Position numbers and translations under genes: made by a program. 64,000 nt of DNA from Rothia nasimurium (GTDB taxonomy: Bacteria > Actinomycetota > Actinomycetes > Actinomycetales > Micrococcaceae). The stretch is taken from positions 90,406 through 154,405 of the forward strand of contig NZ_CAKMSS010000006.1 in assembly GCF_928382285.1 (NCBI RefSeq), given 5' to 3'. This document shows, in pieces, positions 8,487 to 17,549 of the stretch (positions within the stretch are counted from its first letter, which is position 1; each line of letters begins with the position of its first letter). The notes under the pieces were generated by a model. It ran no database searches. It saw only the letters and a program-made list of their open reading frames with translations, and was not told the DNA's origin.

Positions 8487-9467
8487 ATGAGCGCAGAACT
8501 CCGTATCGCCGTCGTCGGCGCTGGTCGCATGGGATCAGATCATATCTCCCGCATTCGCGACCGCATGAAGAAGGCCCGCCTCACCGCCGTCATCGACATC
8601 AATGAAGAAGCAGCAACCCAGGCTATCGAAGGTATCGAAGGCGCCAAGGTCTACACTAATTTCCTTGAGGCTCTGGACTCCGATACCGTTGACGCCGTCC
8701 TAATTGCAACACCCGGTTTCCTCCACGAAGCTGTCCTGATTCCCGCTATCGAACGTGGGCTTCCCATCCTCTGTGAAAAGCCCCTCACTACCGATTCGGG
8801 GTCTGCCTGGCGAGTTGTTGAAGCCGAAGTCAAGGCCGGCAAGAAGCTGGTCCAGGTAGGCTTCAACCGCCGTTTCGATGCAGGGTACCAGGACATCAAG
8901 ACTAAGCTGGACACCGGTGAATACGGTGAACTTCTCCAGCTCAACCTGGAACACGTCAACCCCGATGTCCCCGACTGGTACACCGGTCGCAACCTCATCG
9001 ACGACACTGTAGTCCATGAGTTTGATGCCGTCCGCTACTTCACCAACGAAGAGGTCTCCACCGTCCAGGTTCGCGCAGGTAAGAAGTCAGCAGACGTCCT
9101 CAACCCTGAACTCAAGGACCCCGCCCTGGTTCTTATGGAAACCACTTCAGGAGTTCTCGTAACCGTCAATACCCACGTTGTCTCAAACTACGGCTACCAG
9201 GTCACCACCCGGGCGATCACCGAGAAAGACCACCTCACCGCCGGAATCGACCAGATCACCGAAGGCTTCGTTGAGCGCTTCCAGGACTCATACGACCGTG
9301 AGGTCCAGGCCTGGATCGACGCCACCCTAGCCGGTGAGCAGGTTGGCCCTTCCGCCTGGGACGGCTATGCCGCCACCGCCTGCTGTGAAGCCGGCATTGA
9401 GGCCGTAGAAAATATCGGCTCCACCGTGACCGTCAAGCTCAACGAAAAGCCTGACCTCTACAAGTAA
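8487..9467 (+). CDS. Gfo/Idh/MocA dehydrogenase, probable inositol 2-dehydrogenase
   Basis: A 326-residue NAD(P)-dependent oxidoreductase. The Rossmann motif VVGAGRMGSDH is at residues 9-19, CEKPLTTD near residue 95 is the family EKP motif, and GFNRRFD and HEFDAVRYF follow where catalytic Lys/Asp/His groups lie in IolG. Length is close to IolG (about 335-345 residues). IolG oxidises myo-inositol to scyllo-inosose, the first step of the pathway, and this is the better IolG candidate of the two in the window. AAAGGA precedes the ATG. A terminator follows 14 nt after the stop. Confidence 0.85.
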   Translation: MSAELRIAVVGAGRMGSDHISRIRDRMKKARLTAVIDINEEAATQAIEGIEGAKVYTNFLEALDSDTVDAVLIATPGFLHEAVLIPAIERGLPILCEKPLTTDSGSAWRVVEAEVKAGKKLVQVGFNRRFDAGYQDIKTKLDTGEYGELLQLNLEHVNPDVPDWYTGRNLIDDTVVHEFDAVRYFTNEEVSTVQVRAGKKSADVLNPELKDPALVLMETTSGVLVTVNTHVVSNYGYQVTTRAITEKDHLTAGIDQITEGFVERFQDSYDREVQAWIDATLAGEQVGPSAWDGYAATACCEAGIEAVENIGSTVTVKLNEKPDLYK

Positions 9468-9480
9468 CAACGCCCCTTAG

Positions 9481-9508
9481 AGAGCCCCGTCCCTACGGGG
9501 CTCTTCTT
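9481..9508 (+). terminator. intrinsic terminator after the dehydrogenase
   Basis: Perfect 10-bp arms AGAGCCCCGT / ACGGGGCTCT with loop CCCT followed by TCTTGT. The next gene starts 33 bp further on, so it may depend on read-through or on its own promoter. Confidence 0.75.
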
Positions 9509-9540
9509 GTACCTCCCCCCCCTAAGCGCAAAGGAACATC

Positions 9541-10317
9541 ATGCCCTATCAATTGGCCGTCTGTGCTGAAATGCACTATCTGGATTTACCCTTGCTTGAC
9601 CGCATCTCCGCCATCCACAACCAGGGGTTCCAGGTTGAAATCTGGGATTTCACCTCTAAAAACCTGCCGGAGCTCGCTGCTACAGGCGCGACCTTTTCCT
9701 CCATGACGGGGTACATCAGAGGAAACTTTACAACGGAAGCCGGTAGGCAGGAGCTCATCGAAACATCCCGGCTGGCCTTAGAAGCCTCTCTGGTCTTAGA
9801 TCTTCCCCGGCTCAACCTTCACGGGACAGGATTGGGAGAAGGGGGGCTTCCCGTCCTGGCCCAGGAAGAGGTCACAGGGTACGACTGGATCAAGGCTGCA
9901 GACACCCTCCGCCGGCTGGGAGATGAGGCAGCTAAATTCAATAAAACCTTCATCCTCGAAAATCTCAATACCGCGGTAGACCACCCCGGAACCCCGTGGG
10001 CTAAGGCTGAGGATACTTTGGCCCTCGTCCAGGCAGTAGACCACCCGAATATCCGACTCAACCTCGATCTCTACCATGCCCAGATTGGGGAGGGTAACTT
10101 GATTCAGCTCCTTGAACGTTGCATGCCCTGGATAGGAGAGATACAAATTGCGGATGTACCCGGGCGATGCGAACCAGGTACAGGAGAGATCCGCTACGAG
10201 GCTATTGCCTCTTACCTCCAGTCCGTTGACTACCAGGGGGTCATAGCCCTGGAGTCCTACGCGAAGACTTCTTCAGACCTGGCCCTCCAGATCTTCCGGG
10301 ACATCTTTACTCCCTAG
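9541..10317 (+). CDS. hydroxypyruvate isomerase-like TIM-barrel protein
   Basis: A 258-residue TIM barrel of the Hyi/OtnI type. The C-terminal motif IADVPGRCEPGTGEI is diagnostic of the group, and ENLNT, LNLDLYHAQ and LESY carry the probable metal-binding Glu and Asp residues. Characterised relatives interconvert hydroxypyruvate and tartronate semialdehyde or 2-oxo-tetronate compounds. A role in an inositol-derived branch is possible, since Hyi-like proteins also occur in actinobacterial inositol clusters. AAAGGA lies 6 nt before the ATG. It is followed by a perfect 16-bp-arm terminator. Confidence 0.85.
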   Translation: MPYQLAVCAEMHYLDLPLLDRISAIHNQGFQVEIWDFTSKNLPELAATGATFSSMTGYIRGNFTTEAGRQELIETSRLALEASLVLDLPRLNLHGTGLGEGGLPVLAQEEVTGYDWIKAADTLRRLGDEAAKFNKTFILENLNTAVDHPGTPWAKAEDTLALVQAVDHPNIRLNLDLYHAQIGEGNLIQLLERCMPWIGEIQIADVPGRCEPGTGEIRYEAIASYLQSVDYQGVIALESYAKTSSDLALQIFRDIFTP

Positions 10318-10328
10318 CTTAAACAAGA

Positions 10329-10374
10329 CTGGCTGGCCTACTCGGGCAATGCGAGTAGGCCAGCCAGCCTCATT
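10329..10374. terminator. long-arm bidirectional terminator
   Basis: Perfect 16-bp arms (10329-10344 and 10352-10367) with a 7-nt loop, followed on the plus strand by CTCATTTTT. It separates the converging hydroxypyruvate isomerase-like and IolE-like genes. Confidence 0.8.
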
Positions 10375-10419
10375 TTTATGAGGGGTGACTACCAAAGGAG
10401 GCGGCCCTACCCCACCAAC

Positions 10420-11295
10420 CTAGGCTTGGAGGCACTGACGCAGGAATTCCAGGGATGCTTTAGCGTCCAAGAGGGGTCCTTGACCAGCTTGCGGTTCCTC
10501 AGTGATGACGTTGTCCTGTTCTAGGACGAACCACCCCTGGTAGCCACTGGCAACCAGGCTAGAGACGATTCGGGCAATATCAACGTCCCCGGCTCCCAAA
10601 GGGGTGTACATGCCCTGCACAACGCCGTCGTAGTAGGTGATAGAGCCGTCCTGCACCTTCCGGGCCAGGTCTAGGCGGACGTCCTTGAGATGGACGTGGG
10701 ACACCCGGCTTGCGTAGTCAACGGCGAACTCTACGGGGTCGATTCCGCCGATAAACATGTGGCCGGTATCGAAGCAGATATTGACGGTGGTATTCTGCAA
10801 AATCTTATCAAGGTCTTCAGCTTGCTCCACCATGGTTCCAGCATGAGGGTGAAGGGAAACTGCAATACCTACAGCAGAGGCCGCTTCAGCAATTCGTTCA
10901 AGGTTGCTGTACACAGTCTGCCACTGCTCCGAGGTGAGAACCGGGCGGGGGGCATCATATCCATTGATACCGGTTGCCGCAGCCAAAACCAGGGTCTCCG
11001 CACCAGCTGCAACAAAGCTCTCCAGTTCGCGCTTGATAGCAGGGAGGGGGTCATTGTCTACATCGTGCAGTACGACGGGCACGAACCCAGCAATTGCTTT
11101 CATCCCATATTCTTCAAGAACCTCAACCTTACCTGCCGGCTCGGCGGGCAGGAAGCCTTCCGGACCAAATTCGGTTGCGGCGAATCCCAGCTCCTTCATC
11201 TCGGCTAGAACCCGCTGGGGATTCATCTGGTGACCCCAGCCTTCAACCTCACAAACTCCCCAAGAGATGGGAGCAGCAGAAATTTTGTATGCCAT
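10420..11295 (-). CDS. inosose dehydratase-like TIM-barrel protein
   Basis: A 291-residue sugar phosphate isomerase/epimerase-family protein. The opening AAPISWGVCEVEGWG resembles the start of inosose dehydratase (IolE), which removes water from scyllo-inosose. Candidate metal ligands are in SLHPHAGT, CFDTGHMFIGG and HVHLKDVR, with a C-terminal LEQDN. The ATG at 11295 is used because AGAGGA sits 6 nt upstream; the two earlier in-frame ATGs overlap that site. It is the best match to IolE by context together with the paralogue at 14773. Which of the two does the dehydration is not decidable here. Confidence 0.8.
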   Translation of the reverse strand: MAYKISAAPISWGVCEVEGWGHQMNPQRVLAEMKELGFAATEFGPEGFLPAEPAGKVEVLEEYGMKAIAGFVPVVLHDVDNDPLPAIKRELESFVAAGAETLVLAAATGINGYDAPRPVLTSEQWQTVYSNLERIAEAASAVGIAVSLHPHAGTMVEQAEDLDKILQNTTVNICFDTGHMFIGGIDPVEFAVDYASRVSHVHLKDVRLDLARKVQDGSITYYDGVVQGMYTPLGAGDVDIARIVSSLVASGYQGWFVLEQDNVITEEPQAGQGPLLDAKASLEFLRQCLQA

Positions 11296-11658
11296 TTTCA
11301 TTCCTCTCATTGTGGTGGAACCACAGGATTTTCATATTTTCCTTGTTTCAGCATGCCGGTGGTAAGGCCGGTTTACCCCGGAGGGCAAAAGTCCAAACTT
11401 CAGTGTTTCAACCAGCCAAACCCCACTTATTTCACACTGGAAGCGGAACAACCAATTAATTTTTTCTTCATACGCGGCCAGCTTGCGACCCATCATGTCC
11501 CACCACACCATTGCCGTGACAATCGATATTGCGTGCGACACTCTCAAATGATCTCAAAAAAATAGTGTTGCCCATCTCACTAATGTGATGTAGCTTTATC
11601 TGAAACAAACCTTTGTACGGTCATACTAACCTACCCACTATCCCTTTGGGAGGAAATC
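11296..11658. other. intergenic promoter region between divergent genes
   Basis: 363 bp without a credible gene. The right part is AT-rich and must hold the promoter of the ABC importer. A degenerate copy of the operator motif, TTTGTACGGTCATA, lies at 11612-11625, and GGGAGG precedes the substrate-binding protein start. Nothing else is clear. Confidence 0.5.
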
Positions 11659-12678
11659 ATGAAACTTTTCTCAAGCACTCTTGCTCGCAAGTCAGCAATT
11701 GCAACCGCAGCAACAACTGTTCTCCTCCTCAGCGCCTGCGGCGGCCCCGCCGGCGTCAACGGTGAACTCAAGAATTCAAGCTCAACCGGCACCTCCGTGA
11801 CCAACACCGTCAGCACCCCCTCCATGAAGGTTGCTTTCATTACCCACGCCTCCCCCGGTGATACCTTCTGGGACATCGCCCGCAAGGGTGCTGAAACCGC
11901 AGCAGCCAAGGACAACATCGAACTGCTCTACAACTCCGACCCCGATGGCTCCCGCCAGGCCCAGCTCGTCGAACAGGCTGTAGACCAGGGTGTTGACGGC
12001 ATCGTCGTCACCCTCTCCAAGCCCGACGCCCTCGCAGGCGCCCTGGCCAAGGCCAAGGAAGCCGGAATCCCCGTCTTCACCATCAACTCCGGCGAAGCAG
12101 AATCAGCCACCGTTGGCGCCCTGGCCCATTTTGGCCAGAACGAATCCGTCGCCGGTGAAGCCGCCGGTGAAGCCCTCAATGAGAGCGGTGCCAAGCGCGT
12201 TATCTGCGTCATCCAAGAACAGGGCAATATTGGTCTTGAAAGCCGCTGTGAAGGCGTCAGCAAGACCTTCTCTGGCCAGTACGAAGTCCTTTACGTCCAG
12301 GGCACCGACATGACCAACGTCGCCTCCACCATCACCTCTAAACTCCAGACCAACTCAGATATCGATGCGGTTCTGACCCTGGGTGCCCCCATCGCCATGA
12401 CCGCTATCGACTCCGTGGCAGACGCTGGTTCCGAGGCCTCCGTTGCCACCTTTGACATGAACGCAGATGCCATCGGAGCCCTCCAGAACGGCGATTTGGA
12501 CTTCATTATTGACCAGCAGCCTTACCTGCAGGGCTACTCAGCCGTTGACGGAATCTGGCTCTATAAGACCAACGGTAACGTCCTCGGCGGTGGCCAGTCC
12601 GTCCTCACCGGCCCCCAGATTATCACTTCCGAAAACGCCGATGTTGTTGCTGAATACGCAGCCAACGGCACCCGCTAA
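11659..12678 (+). CDS. sugar ABC importer, substrate-binding lipoprotein
   Basis: A 339-residue periplasmic-binding-protein-type solute receptor (peripla_BP_4, RbsB-like). A signal peptide ends in the lipobox LLLSACGG, so Cys27 or so is lipidated and the protein is tethered outside the membrane. The first domain starts at MKVAFITHASPGDTFWDIARKGAE and repeats of the fold include DGIVVTLSKPDAL and AVLTLGAPIAM. It is the first gene of a three-gene importer with an 11-bp gap to the permease. The context suggests inositol or a related polyol as ligand. Confidence 0.9.
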   Translation: MKLFSSTLARKSAIATAATTVLLLSACGGPAGVNGELKNSSSTGTSVTNTVSTPSMKVAFITHASPGDTFWDIARKGAETAAAKDNIELLYNSDPDGSRQAQLVEQAVDQGVDGIVVTLSKPDALAGALAKAKEAGIPVFTINSGEAESATVGALAHFGQNESVAGEAAGEALNESGAKRVICVIQEQGNIGLESRCEGVSKTFSGQYEVLYVQGTDMTNVASTITSKLQTNSDIDAVLTLGAPIAMTAIDSVADAGSEASVATFDMNADAIGALQNGDLDFIIDQQPYLQGYSAVDGIWLYKTNGNVLGGGQSVLTGPQIITSENADVVAEYAANGTR

Positions 12679-12689
12679 GGAGCACACTC

Positions 12690-13721
12690 ATGACCACAAC
12701 TGACGAGCGCCTCGCTCGCCCCAACATCTTCGTCAGGTTCTTTAGCCAACCCATCGCAGGCGCCTCCACCGCAGCTGTTGCCCTTTTCATCATCTTCGCG
12801 ATGGCCTCCAGCCAGTTCCTCCAACCGACCTCTATCGCCACCGTCCTCTACGGTGCCTCCACCGTAGGTATCATGGCAGTCGGCGTCTCCCTCCTCATGA
12901 TTGGCGGTGAGGTAGACCTATCAGCAGGTGTCGCCGTCACCACCAGCGCCCTCTCAGGAGCCATCTTCGTCTACTGGTTCGGTTCAAACGTCTGGCTGGG
13001 TGTCCTCTTCTCCTTACTACTCTCCCTAGCAATTGGCGCTCTCAATGGTTACCTCCTGACCAAGTCAAAGTTAGCTAGCTTCATCGTCACCCTCGCAACC
13101 TTCTTCATGCTGACCGGTATCAACCTCGGTGTTACCCGTATGCTCACCGGCGGCGTCGCTACTCCCTCCATCGGCTCTGGCGCAGGGTTCTCTTCAGCAG
13201 AAGCAGTTTTCGCCTCAGACATCAATCTCTTTGGCGTCAACGTCAAAATCACTGTCCTCTACTGGATCGCTCTCGTCCTTGTTGCCACCTGGATTCTCCA
13301 GCGTACCCGGGCAGGTAACTGGATCTTCGCCTCCGGTGGAGCCCCCGACGCGGCCCGCGCTGTAGGCGTCCCCGTCGTCCGCACCAAAATTGCCCTCTAC
13401 ATGGGTGTCAGCTTCTGCGCCTGGCTCCTGGGCATGCACCAGCTCTTCGCCTTCCGCACCGTCCAATCCGGTGAAGGTATCGGCAACGAGTTCCTCTACA
13501 TCATCGCAGCAGTCGTCGGTGGCTGTCTCATGACCGGTGGCTACGGCTCAGCTATCGGAGGCGCAATCGGCGCCCTCATCTACGGCATGGCCCTCAAGGG
13601 CATTGTCTACGCCGAGTGGAATCCGGACTGGCTCAAGTTCTTCCTGGGCCTCATGCTCCTGATTGCAACCGTCCTTAACTTCACCCTCCAACGTCGAGCA
13701 GCCCGAGGTGGCAAGAAATGA
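12690..13721 (+). CDS. sugar ABC importer, permease (RbsC-like)
   Basis: A 343-residue membrane protein with about ten hydrophobic segments and the BPD_transp_2 pattern of ribose-class permeases. [19 protein letters not shown] near residue 75 and the [15 protein letters not shown] segment near residue 295 are typical. It overlaps the ATPase gene by four bases (ATGA), which indicates translational coupling. It forms the membrane channel for the receptor encoded just upstream. Confidence 0.9.
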   Translation: MTTTDERLARPNIFVRFFSQPIAGASTAAVALFIIFAMASSQFLQPTSIATVLYGASTVGIMAVGVSLLMIGGEVDLSAGVAVTTSALSGAIFVYWFGSNVWLGVLFSLLLSLAIGALNGYLLTKSKLASFIVTLATFFMLTGINLGVTRMLTGGVATPSIGSGAGFSSAEAVFASDINLFGVNVKITVLYWIALVLVATWILQRTRAGNWIFASGGAPDAARAVGVPVVRTKIALYMGVSFCAWLLGMHQLFAFRTVQSGEGIGNEFLYIIAAVVGGCLMTGGYGSAIGGAIGALIYGMALKGIVYAEWNPDWLKFFLGLMLLIATVLNFTLQRRAARGGKK

Positions 13722-14638
13722 CACAAGATACCGCAACCGCTACCGCAGCACCGCTGGTCAAACTTGACACCGTCGGCAAGGACTACGGCAACATCATCGC
13801 CCTCCGAGACATCACCCTCGAAGTAGGCGCCGGGGAAGTCACCTGCGTTCTGGGCGACAACGGTGCAGGTAAATCAACCCTGATTAAGATCATCGCTGGC
13901 CTCCACAAGCACGATCACGGCACCTACGAGGTCAGCGGTGAGGACGTCCGCTTCAACTCCCCCCGTGAAGCCCTTGACCGGGGTATCGCAACCGTCTACC
14001 AGGACCTCGCTGTAGCCCCCCTCATGCCCGTCTGGCGCAACTTCTTCCTCGGGTCTGAAGTGACTAAGGGCTGGGGCCCCTTCAAACGTCTCGACGTTGA
14101 GTACATGCGCGAGACCACTAAAAAAGAACTGCTGGACATGGGTATCGACCTGCGCGATGTCAACCAGCCCATCGGCACCCTGTCTGGTGGCGAGCGCCAG
14201 TGTGTAGCTATCGCCCGTGCCGTCCACTTCGGTGCTAAGGTGCTGATTCTGGACGAGCCCACGGCAGCTCTCGGTGTAAAGCAGTCTGGTGTGGTTCTGA
14301 AGTACATCCTGCAGGCCCGTGACCGGGGTCTGGGTGTCATCTTCATTACCCACAACCCCCACCATGCCTACCCGGTGGGTGATCGCTTCCTGCTCCTGAA
14401 GCGTGGTCGTTCTATTGGCTACCACAAGAAGAGCGATATCACTGTTGAAGAGCTGACTTCCCTGATGGCTGGTGGCGCTGAGCTAGAAGCCCTGGTGCAT
14501 GAGCTCCGGGCAGCTGGCACGGATACCGGCGAGATCCGTCAGGTTCGCGACGATATCTCCAATGATAAGAGCGCTGGAGTTGGCCATATTCCGGTCACCT
14601 CTGCGATCAAGGTGATTAACGTGGATGAAGACCAGTAG
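13718..14638 (+). CDS. sugar ABC importer, ATP-binding protein (single domain)
   Basis: A 306-residue ATPase. Walker A is [12 protein letters not shown] (about residues 46-57), the signature is LSGGERQ, and Walker B is [11 protein letters not shown]. Ribose-type importers often use a double-length ATPase (RbsA, about 500 residues), whereas this one has a single nucleotide-binding domain, as in FrcA-type systems, with a C-terminal tail of about 50 residues of unknown role. It is the last gene of the importer operon and is followed by a perfect 16-bp-arm terminator. Confidence 0.9.
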   Translation: MTQDTATATAAPLVKLDTVGKDYGNIIALRDITLEVGAGEVTCVLGDNGAGKSTLIKIIAGLHKHDHGTYEVSGEDVRFNSPREALDRGIATVYQDLAVAPLMPVWRNFFLGSEVTKGWGPFKRLDVEYMRETTKKELLDMGIDLRDVNQPIGTLSGGERQCVAIARAVHFGAKVLILDEPTAALGVKQSGVVLKYILQARDRGLGVIFITHNPHHAYPVGDRFLLLKRGRSIGYHKKSDITVEELTSLMAGGAELEALVHELRAAGTDTGEIRQVRDDISNDKSAGVGHIPVTSAIKVINVDEDQ

Positions 14639-14659
14639 TATCTGGTAGATTCAACGCCT

Positions 14660-14700
14660 CAGTGGCCCCACAGGAAGATCCTGTGGGGCCACTGTGTTTG
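14660..14700 (+). terminator. terminator of the ABC importer operon
   Basis: Perfect 16-bp arms at 14660-14675 and 14679-14694 with a 3-nt loop, followed by TGTTTGTAT. Confidence 0.75.
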
Positions 14701-14717
14701 TATGTCATGGCAAGAAA

Positions 14718-14759
14718 ATACTGCCCATGGACGTCCCGGGGAGGGGCCATGGGCAGTAT
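14718..14759 (-). terminator. terminator of the converging TIM-barrel gene
   Basis: Perfect 13-bp arms, ATACTGCCCATGG / CCATGGGCAGTAT, with a 16-nt loop, followed on the minus strand by TTTTCTTG. It ends the leftward gene that stops at 14773. Confidence 0.75.
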
Positions 14760-14772
14760 GTTGTTGAGGGGT

Positions 14773-15687
14773 TTAGCCGATGGTGGTGCGGGAGCCGCAG
14801 CCGAGCAGGTAGTTCTTGGTGCGCTTGGCAATGGGCAAGGGGGTATCGAAGGAGTCGACGGGGTACATGTCTTGTTCGACGATGCCAAAGAGGGGGCGGC
14901 CGAGGGCTTCTGCAGCTTCGATGACCTTGGAGAGATCAGGCAGGCCGTAGGGGGGTTCGCACATGGCCCCGAGGCGGACTGCCTTGGAGAAGGACATTTC
15001 TTCGGCCCTAACCTGGGCGACGATCTTGGGGTCTACCTGCTTCAGGTGCAGGTAACCAATGCGGTCAGGGTATTTTTCGATCAGTTCGACGGAGGACGCT
15101 CCACCGTATTCGGCGTGGCCGGTGTCGAGGCAGAGGGTAACCAGCTTGGGGTCGGTTACGGCTAGGAATTTTTCGATTTCTTCCATGGTTTCGACGTGAG
15201 AGTCGGCATGGGAGTGGAACTGTTGGAAAAGGCCAAATTCTTTCTGGAGGGTTTCACCAAGGCGGTTGTGGCCTGCGGCGAGGTCGTCCCACTGCTTGTC
15301 GGTGAGGCTGGAGGGTTCAAGTTCCTTGCCGGTCTTGTCGTCGCGCCAGAGGGCGGGAATGACGACGATGTGCTGGGCTCCCATAGCTGCGGTAAGTTCT
15401 GCTACCTTGCGGGCGGGTTCCCAGGCGATATCCCACTGGTCGAGGCCGCGGTGGAAGGCGGTGAAGACGGTTCCTGCAGACACCTGCAGGTCACGGTCTT
15501 TGAGTTCCTTGGCTAGGATTTCAGGGTCTGCGGGGAGGTAACCGTAGGGCCCCAGTTCAATCCACTTATAGCCTGCTTCTACGACCTCGTCGAGGAAGCG
15601 TTGCCAGGGGGTCTGGGCGTCGTCTTCGGGGAACCAGACTCCCCAGGAATCCGGGGCGGTGCCAATGATGAGCTTGTTCTCTGTCAT
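14773..15687 (-). CDS. inositol-cluster TIM-barrel protein (IolE/IolH-like)
   Basis: A 304-residue sugar phosphate isomerase/epimerase-family protein. The start, GTAPDSWGVWFPEDDAQTPW, and IELGPYGYLP are typical of the actinobacterial inositol-cluster branch usually annotated as inosose dehydratase IolE or IolH. Metal ligand candidates are in FHSHADSH, LDTGHAEYG, YLHLKQV and VEQDMYP. GAAAG lies upstream of the ATG. The gene is monocistronic with its own terminator and has a copy of the operator motif 54 bp upstream of its start. Confidence 0.82.
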   Translation of the reverse strand: MTENKLIIGTAPDSWGVWFPEDDAQTPWQRFLDEVVEAGYKWIELGPYGYLPADPEILAKELKDRDLQVSAGTVFTAFHRGLDQWDIAWEPARKVAELTAAMGAQHIVVIPALWRDDKTGKELEPSSLTDKQWDDLAAGHNRLGETLQKEFGLFQQFHSHADSHVETMEEIEKFLAVTDPKLVTLCLDTGHAEYGGASSVELIEKYPDRIGYLHLKQVDPKIVAQVRAEEMSFSKAVRLGAMCEPPYGLPDLSKVIEAAEALGRPLFGIVEQDMYPVDSFDTPLPIAKRTKNYLLGCGSRTTIG

Positions 15688-15740
15688 GTGTAGTTTCTTT
15701 CTGCGGTGAAAGGGAAGGGGCGGGGCAGAAACCCCACAGA

Positions 15741-15754
15741 TTTGTCCTTACATT
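15741..15754. promoter_or_regulatory. candidate GntR operator, site 4 (one degenerate arm)
   Basis: TTTGTCCTTACATT lies 54 bp upstream of the IolE/IolH-like gene. The left arm and centre match site 1 exactly; the right arm is degenerate. Confidence 0.45.
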
Positions 15755-15811
15755 CTATCAAATCTGCTACTTAGCCGTATGCCCAGTCTCACCAGAACCG
15801 CTATTCAGTCA

Positions 15812-15863
15812 TAAAAAACTCCGGCCAGGATACCTACCCAAAGGTCAATATCCTGGCCGGAGT
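15812..15863 (-). terminator. terminator of the iolC-aldolase-iolD-mmsA operon
   Basis: Perfect 15-bp arms (15818-15832 and 15849-15863). On the minus strand the stem is followed by TTTTTTAT, so it ends leftward transcription after mmsA. Confidence 0.85.
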
Positions 15864-15901
15864 ACTCTTTCAAGCAGAGCCCCCAGAGGGGGCACCTCAC
15901 C

Positions 15902-17407
15902 CTAGGAGTTAGAACGGGACTCAAAATTGAAGGACGCCCCTGAAGCCTGCTTAGGCTCGGGCCAGCGCTGGGTGATGGCCTTAGCGCGGGTGTAGAAGCG
16001 GACCCCTTCTTCACCGTAGATGTGGTGCTCGCCAAAGAGGGAGTCGTTCCAGCCACCAAAGGAGTGGTTAGCCAAGGGCACCGGCAGGGGTACGTTCACG
16101 CCGACCATACCGACCTTGATGTCGCGGGTGAAGCGACGGGCAGCGGCACCGGATGAGGTGAAGATGCAGGTACCGTTACCGAAGGGGTTGGAGTTGATCA
16201 GCTGGATACCTTCTTCCAGGGATTCAACACGAACCACTACGAGTACGGGGCCAAAAATTTCTTCACCGTAGGCGGCCATTTCGGTCTTGACCTGGTCCAG
16301 GATGGTGGGGCCAACGAAGTTGCCGCCCTCGTAGCCTTCAACGACGAGGTTGCGGCCGTCAACCACAACAGCTGCACCGGCCTGCTCCGCTTCGGTAATA
16401 ATACGCTGGACGCGGTCGCGGGAGGCGGGAGTAATCAGCGGGCCCATGTCGGCGTCCTGATCCATACCGTTCGAAACCTTAATCTTCTGGGCGCGTTCTG
16501 CCACCTTGGCGATGGAGATTTCTGCAGCATCCCCTACAGCAACAGCCACTGAGATTGCCATGCAGCGCTGGCCGGCAGCACCGAAGGCGGCGGCGCTGAG
16601 GTGGTCAGCGACGACGTCCATGTCAGCGTCGGGCATAATCAGGGCGTGGTTCTTGGCACCGCCCAGGGCCTGGACACGCTTGCCGTGAGCGGTTCCGGTC
16701 TCGTAGACGTACTTAGCGATGGGGGTTGAGCCAACGAAAGAGATACCGTCAACATCGGGGTGGGTGAGCAGGCCATCGACCATCTCCTTGCCACCGTGCA
16801 GGACGTTGAAGACACCGTCAGGAAGACCTGCTTCCTTCCACAGCTTGGCAATGAAGTTAGCGGCGGAGGGGTCACGCTCTGAAGGCTTGAGGATGAAAGC
16901 GTTACCTGAGGCAATAGCCAGAGGAGCCATCCAGAGCTGAATCATGACGGGGAAGTTGAAGGGGGTGATGCCTGCAACGACGCCCAGGGGCTGCCGCATG
17001 GAGTAAGCGTCAATACCGGTTGCCGCCTGGGGGGTGTAGGCACCAGAGATAATGTTGGTAATACCGCAGGCGTACTCTACGATTTCCTGGCCACGGGCAA
17101 TTTCACCCTTGGCATCAGAGAAGACCTTACCGTGCTCCCTAACAACGATTTCTGACAGCTCGTCAGTCCGCTCAACAAGCAGTTCACGGAAGCGGAAAAG
17201 AATGGCAGTGCGCTTGGCCAGGGAGACCTCAGACCAGCTCTGGCCCGCAGTCTTGGCAGCTGCAACAGCAGCCTGCAGCTCGTCCTGACCACCCAAGTGC
17301 AGGGTGCCAATGGTTTCGCCGGTAGCAGGGTTGAAGATATCCTGGCGGGCGTCGCCTGCGCTGGCAACCTCGGAGCCCTGGATGAAGTGTACGACCTCGT
17401 ATGACAT
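15902..17407 (-). CDS. mmsA: CoA-acylating methylmalonate/malonate-semialdehyde dehydrogenase
   Basis: A 501-residue aldehyde dehydrogenase that converts malonate semialdehyde, the end product of inositol cleavage, to acetyl-CoA, CO2 and NADH. The catalytic cysteine is Cys282 in AAGQRCMAIS. The general-base Glu of hydrolytic aldehyde dehydrogenases is absent, and GGAKNHA stands in its place, the hallmark of the CoA-dependent group. NAD-binding FVGSTP is near residue 225. The gene is the last of the leftward iolC operon, 142 bp after iolD. The orthologue is called iolA in Bacillus. Confidence 0.93.
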   Translation of the reverse strand: MSYEVVHFIQGSEVASAGDARQDIFNPATGETIGTLHLGGQDELQAAVAAAKTAGQSWSEVSLAKRTAILFRFRELLVERTDELSEIVVREHGKVFSDAKGEIARGQEIVEYACGITNIISGAYTPQAATGIDAYSMRQPLGVVAGITPFNFPVMIQLWMAPLAIASGNAFILKPSERDPSAANFIAKLWKEAGLPDGVFNVLHGGKEMVDGLLTHPDVDGISFVGSTPIAKYVYETGTAHGKRVQALGGAKNHALIMPDADMDVVADHLSAAAFGAAGQRCMAISVAVAVGDAAEISIAKVAERAQKIKVSNGMDQDADMGPLITPASRDRVQRIITEAEQAGAAVVVDGRNLVVEGYEGGNFVGPTILDQVKTEMAAYGEEIFGPVLVVVRVESLEEGIQLINSNPFGNGTCIFTSSGAAARRFTRDIKVGMVGVNVPLPVPLANHSFGGWNDSLFGEHHIYGEEGVRFYTRAKAITQRWPEPKQASGASFNFESRSNS

Positions 17408-17549
17408 GAACTTTTTCTTTCTCTTGATGTTGATATGTACATCGATCGGGTTCCAGCCCCGTGAGCCTGGCGCTCATGGAGACTTGCGGGGTATCTGGGG
17501 CTGGAACCCAGGCTTAGTTTTGCCCTCTGTGGGGGCAGTGGAAGGTGGC

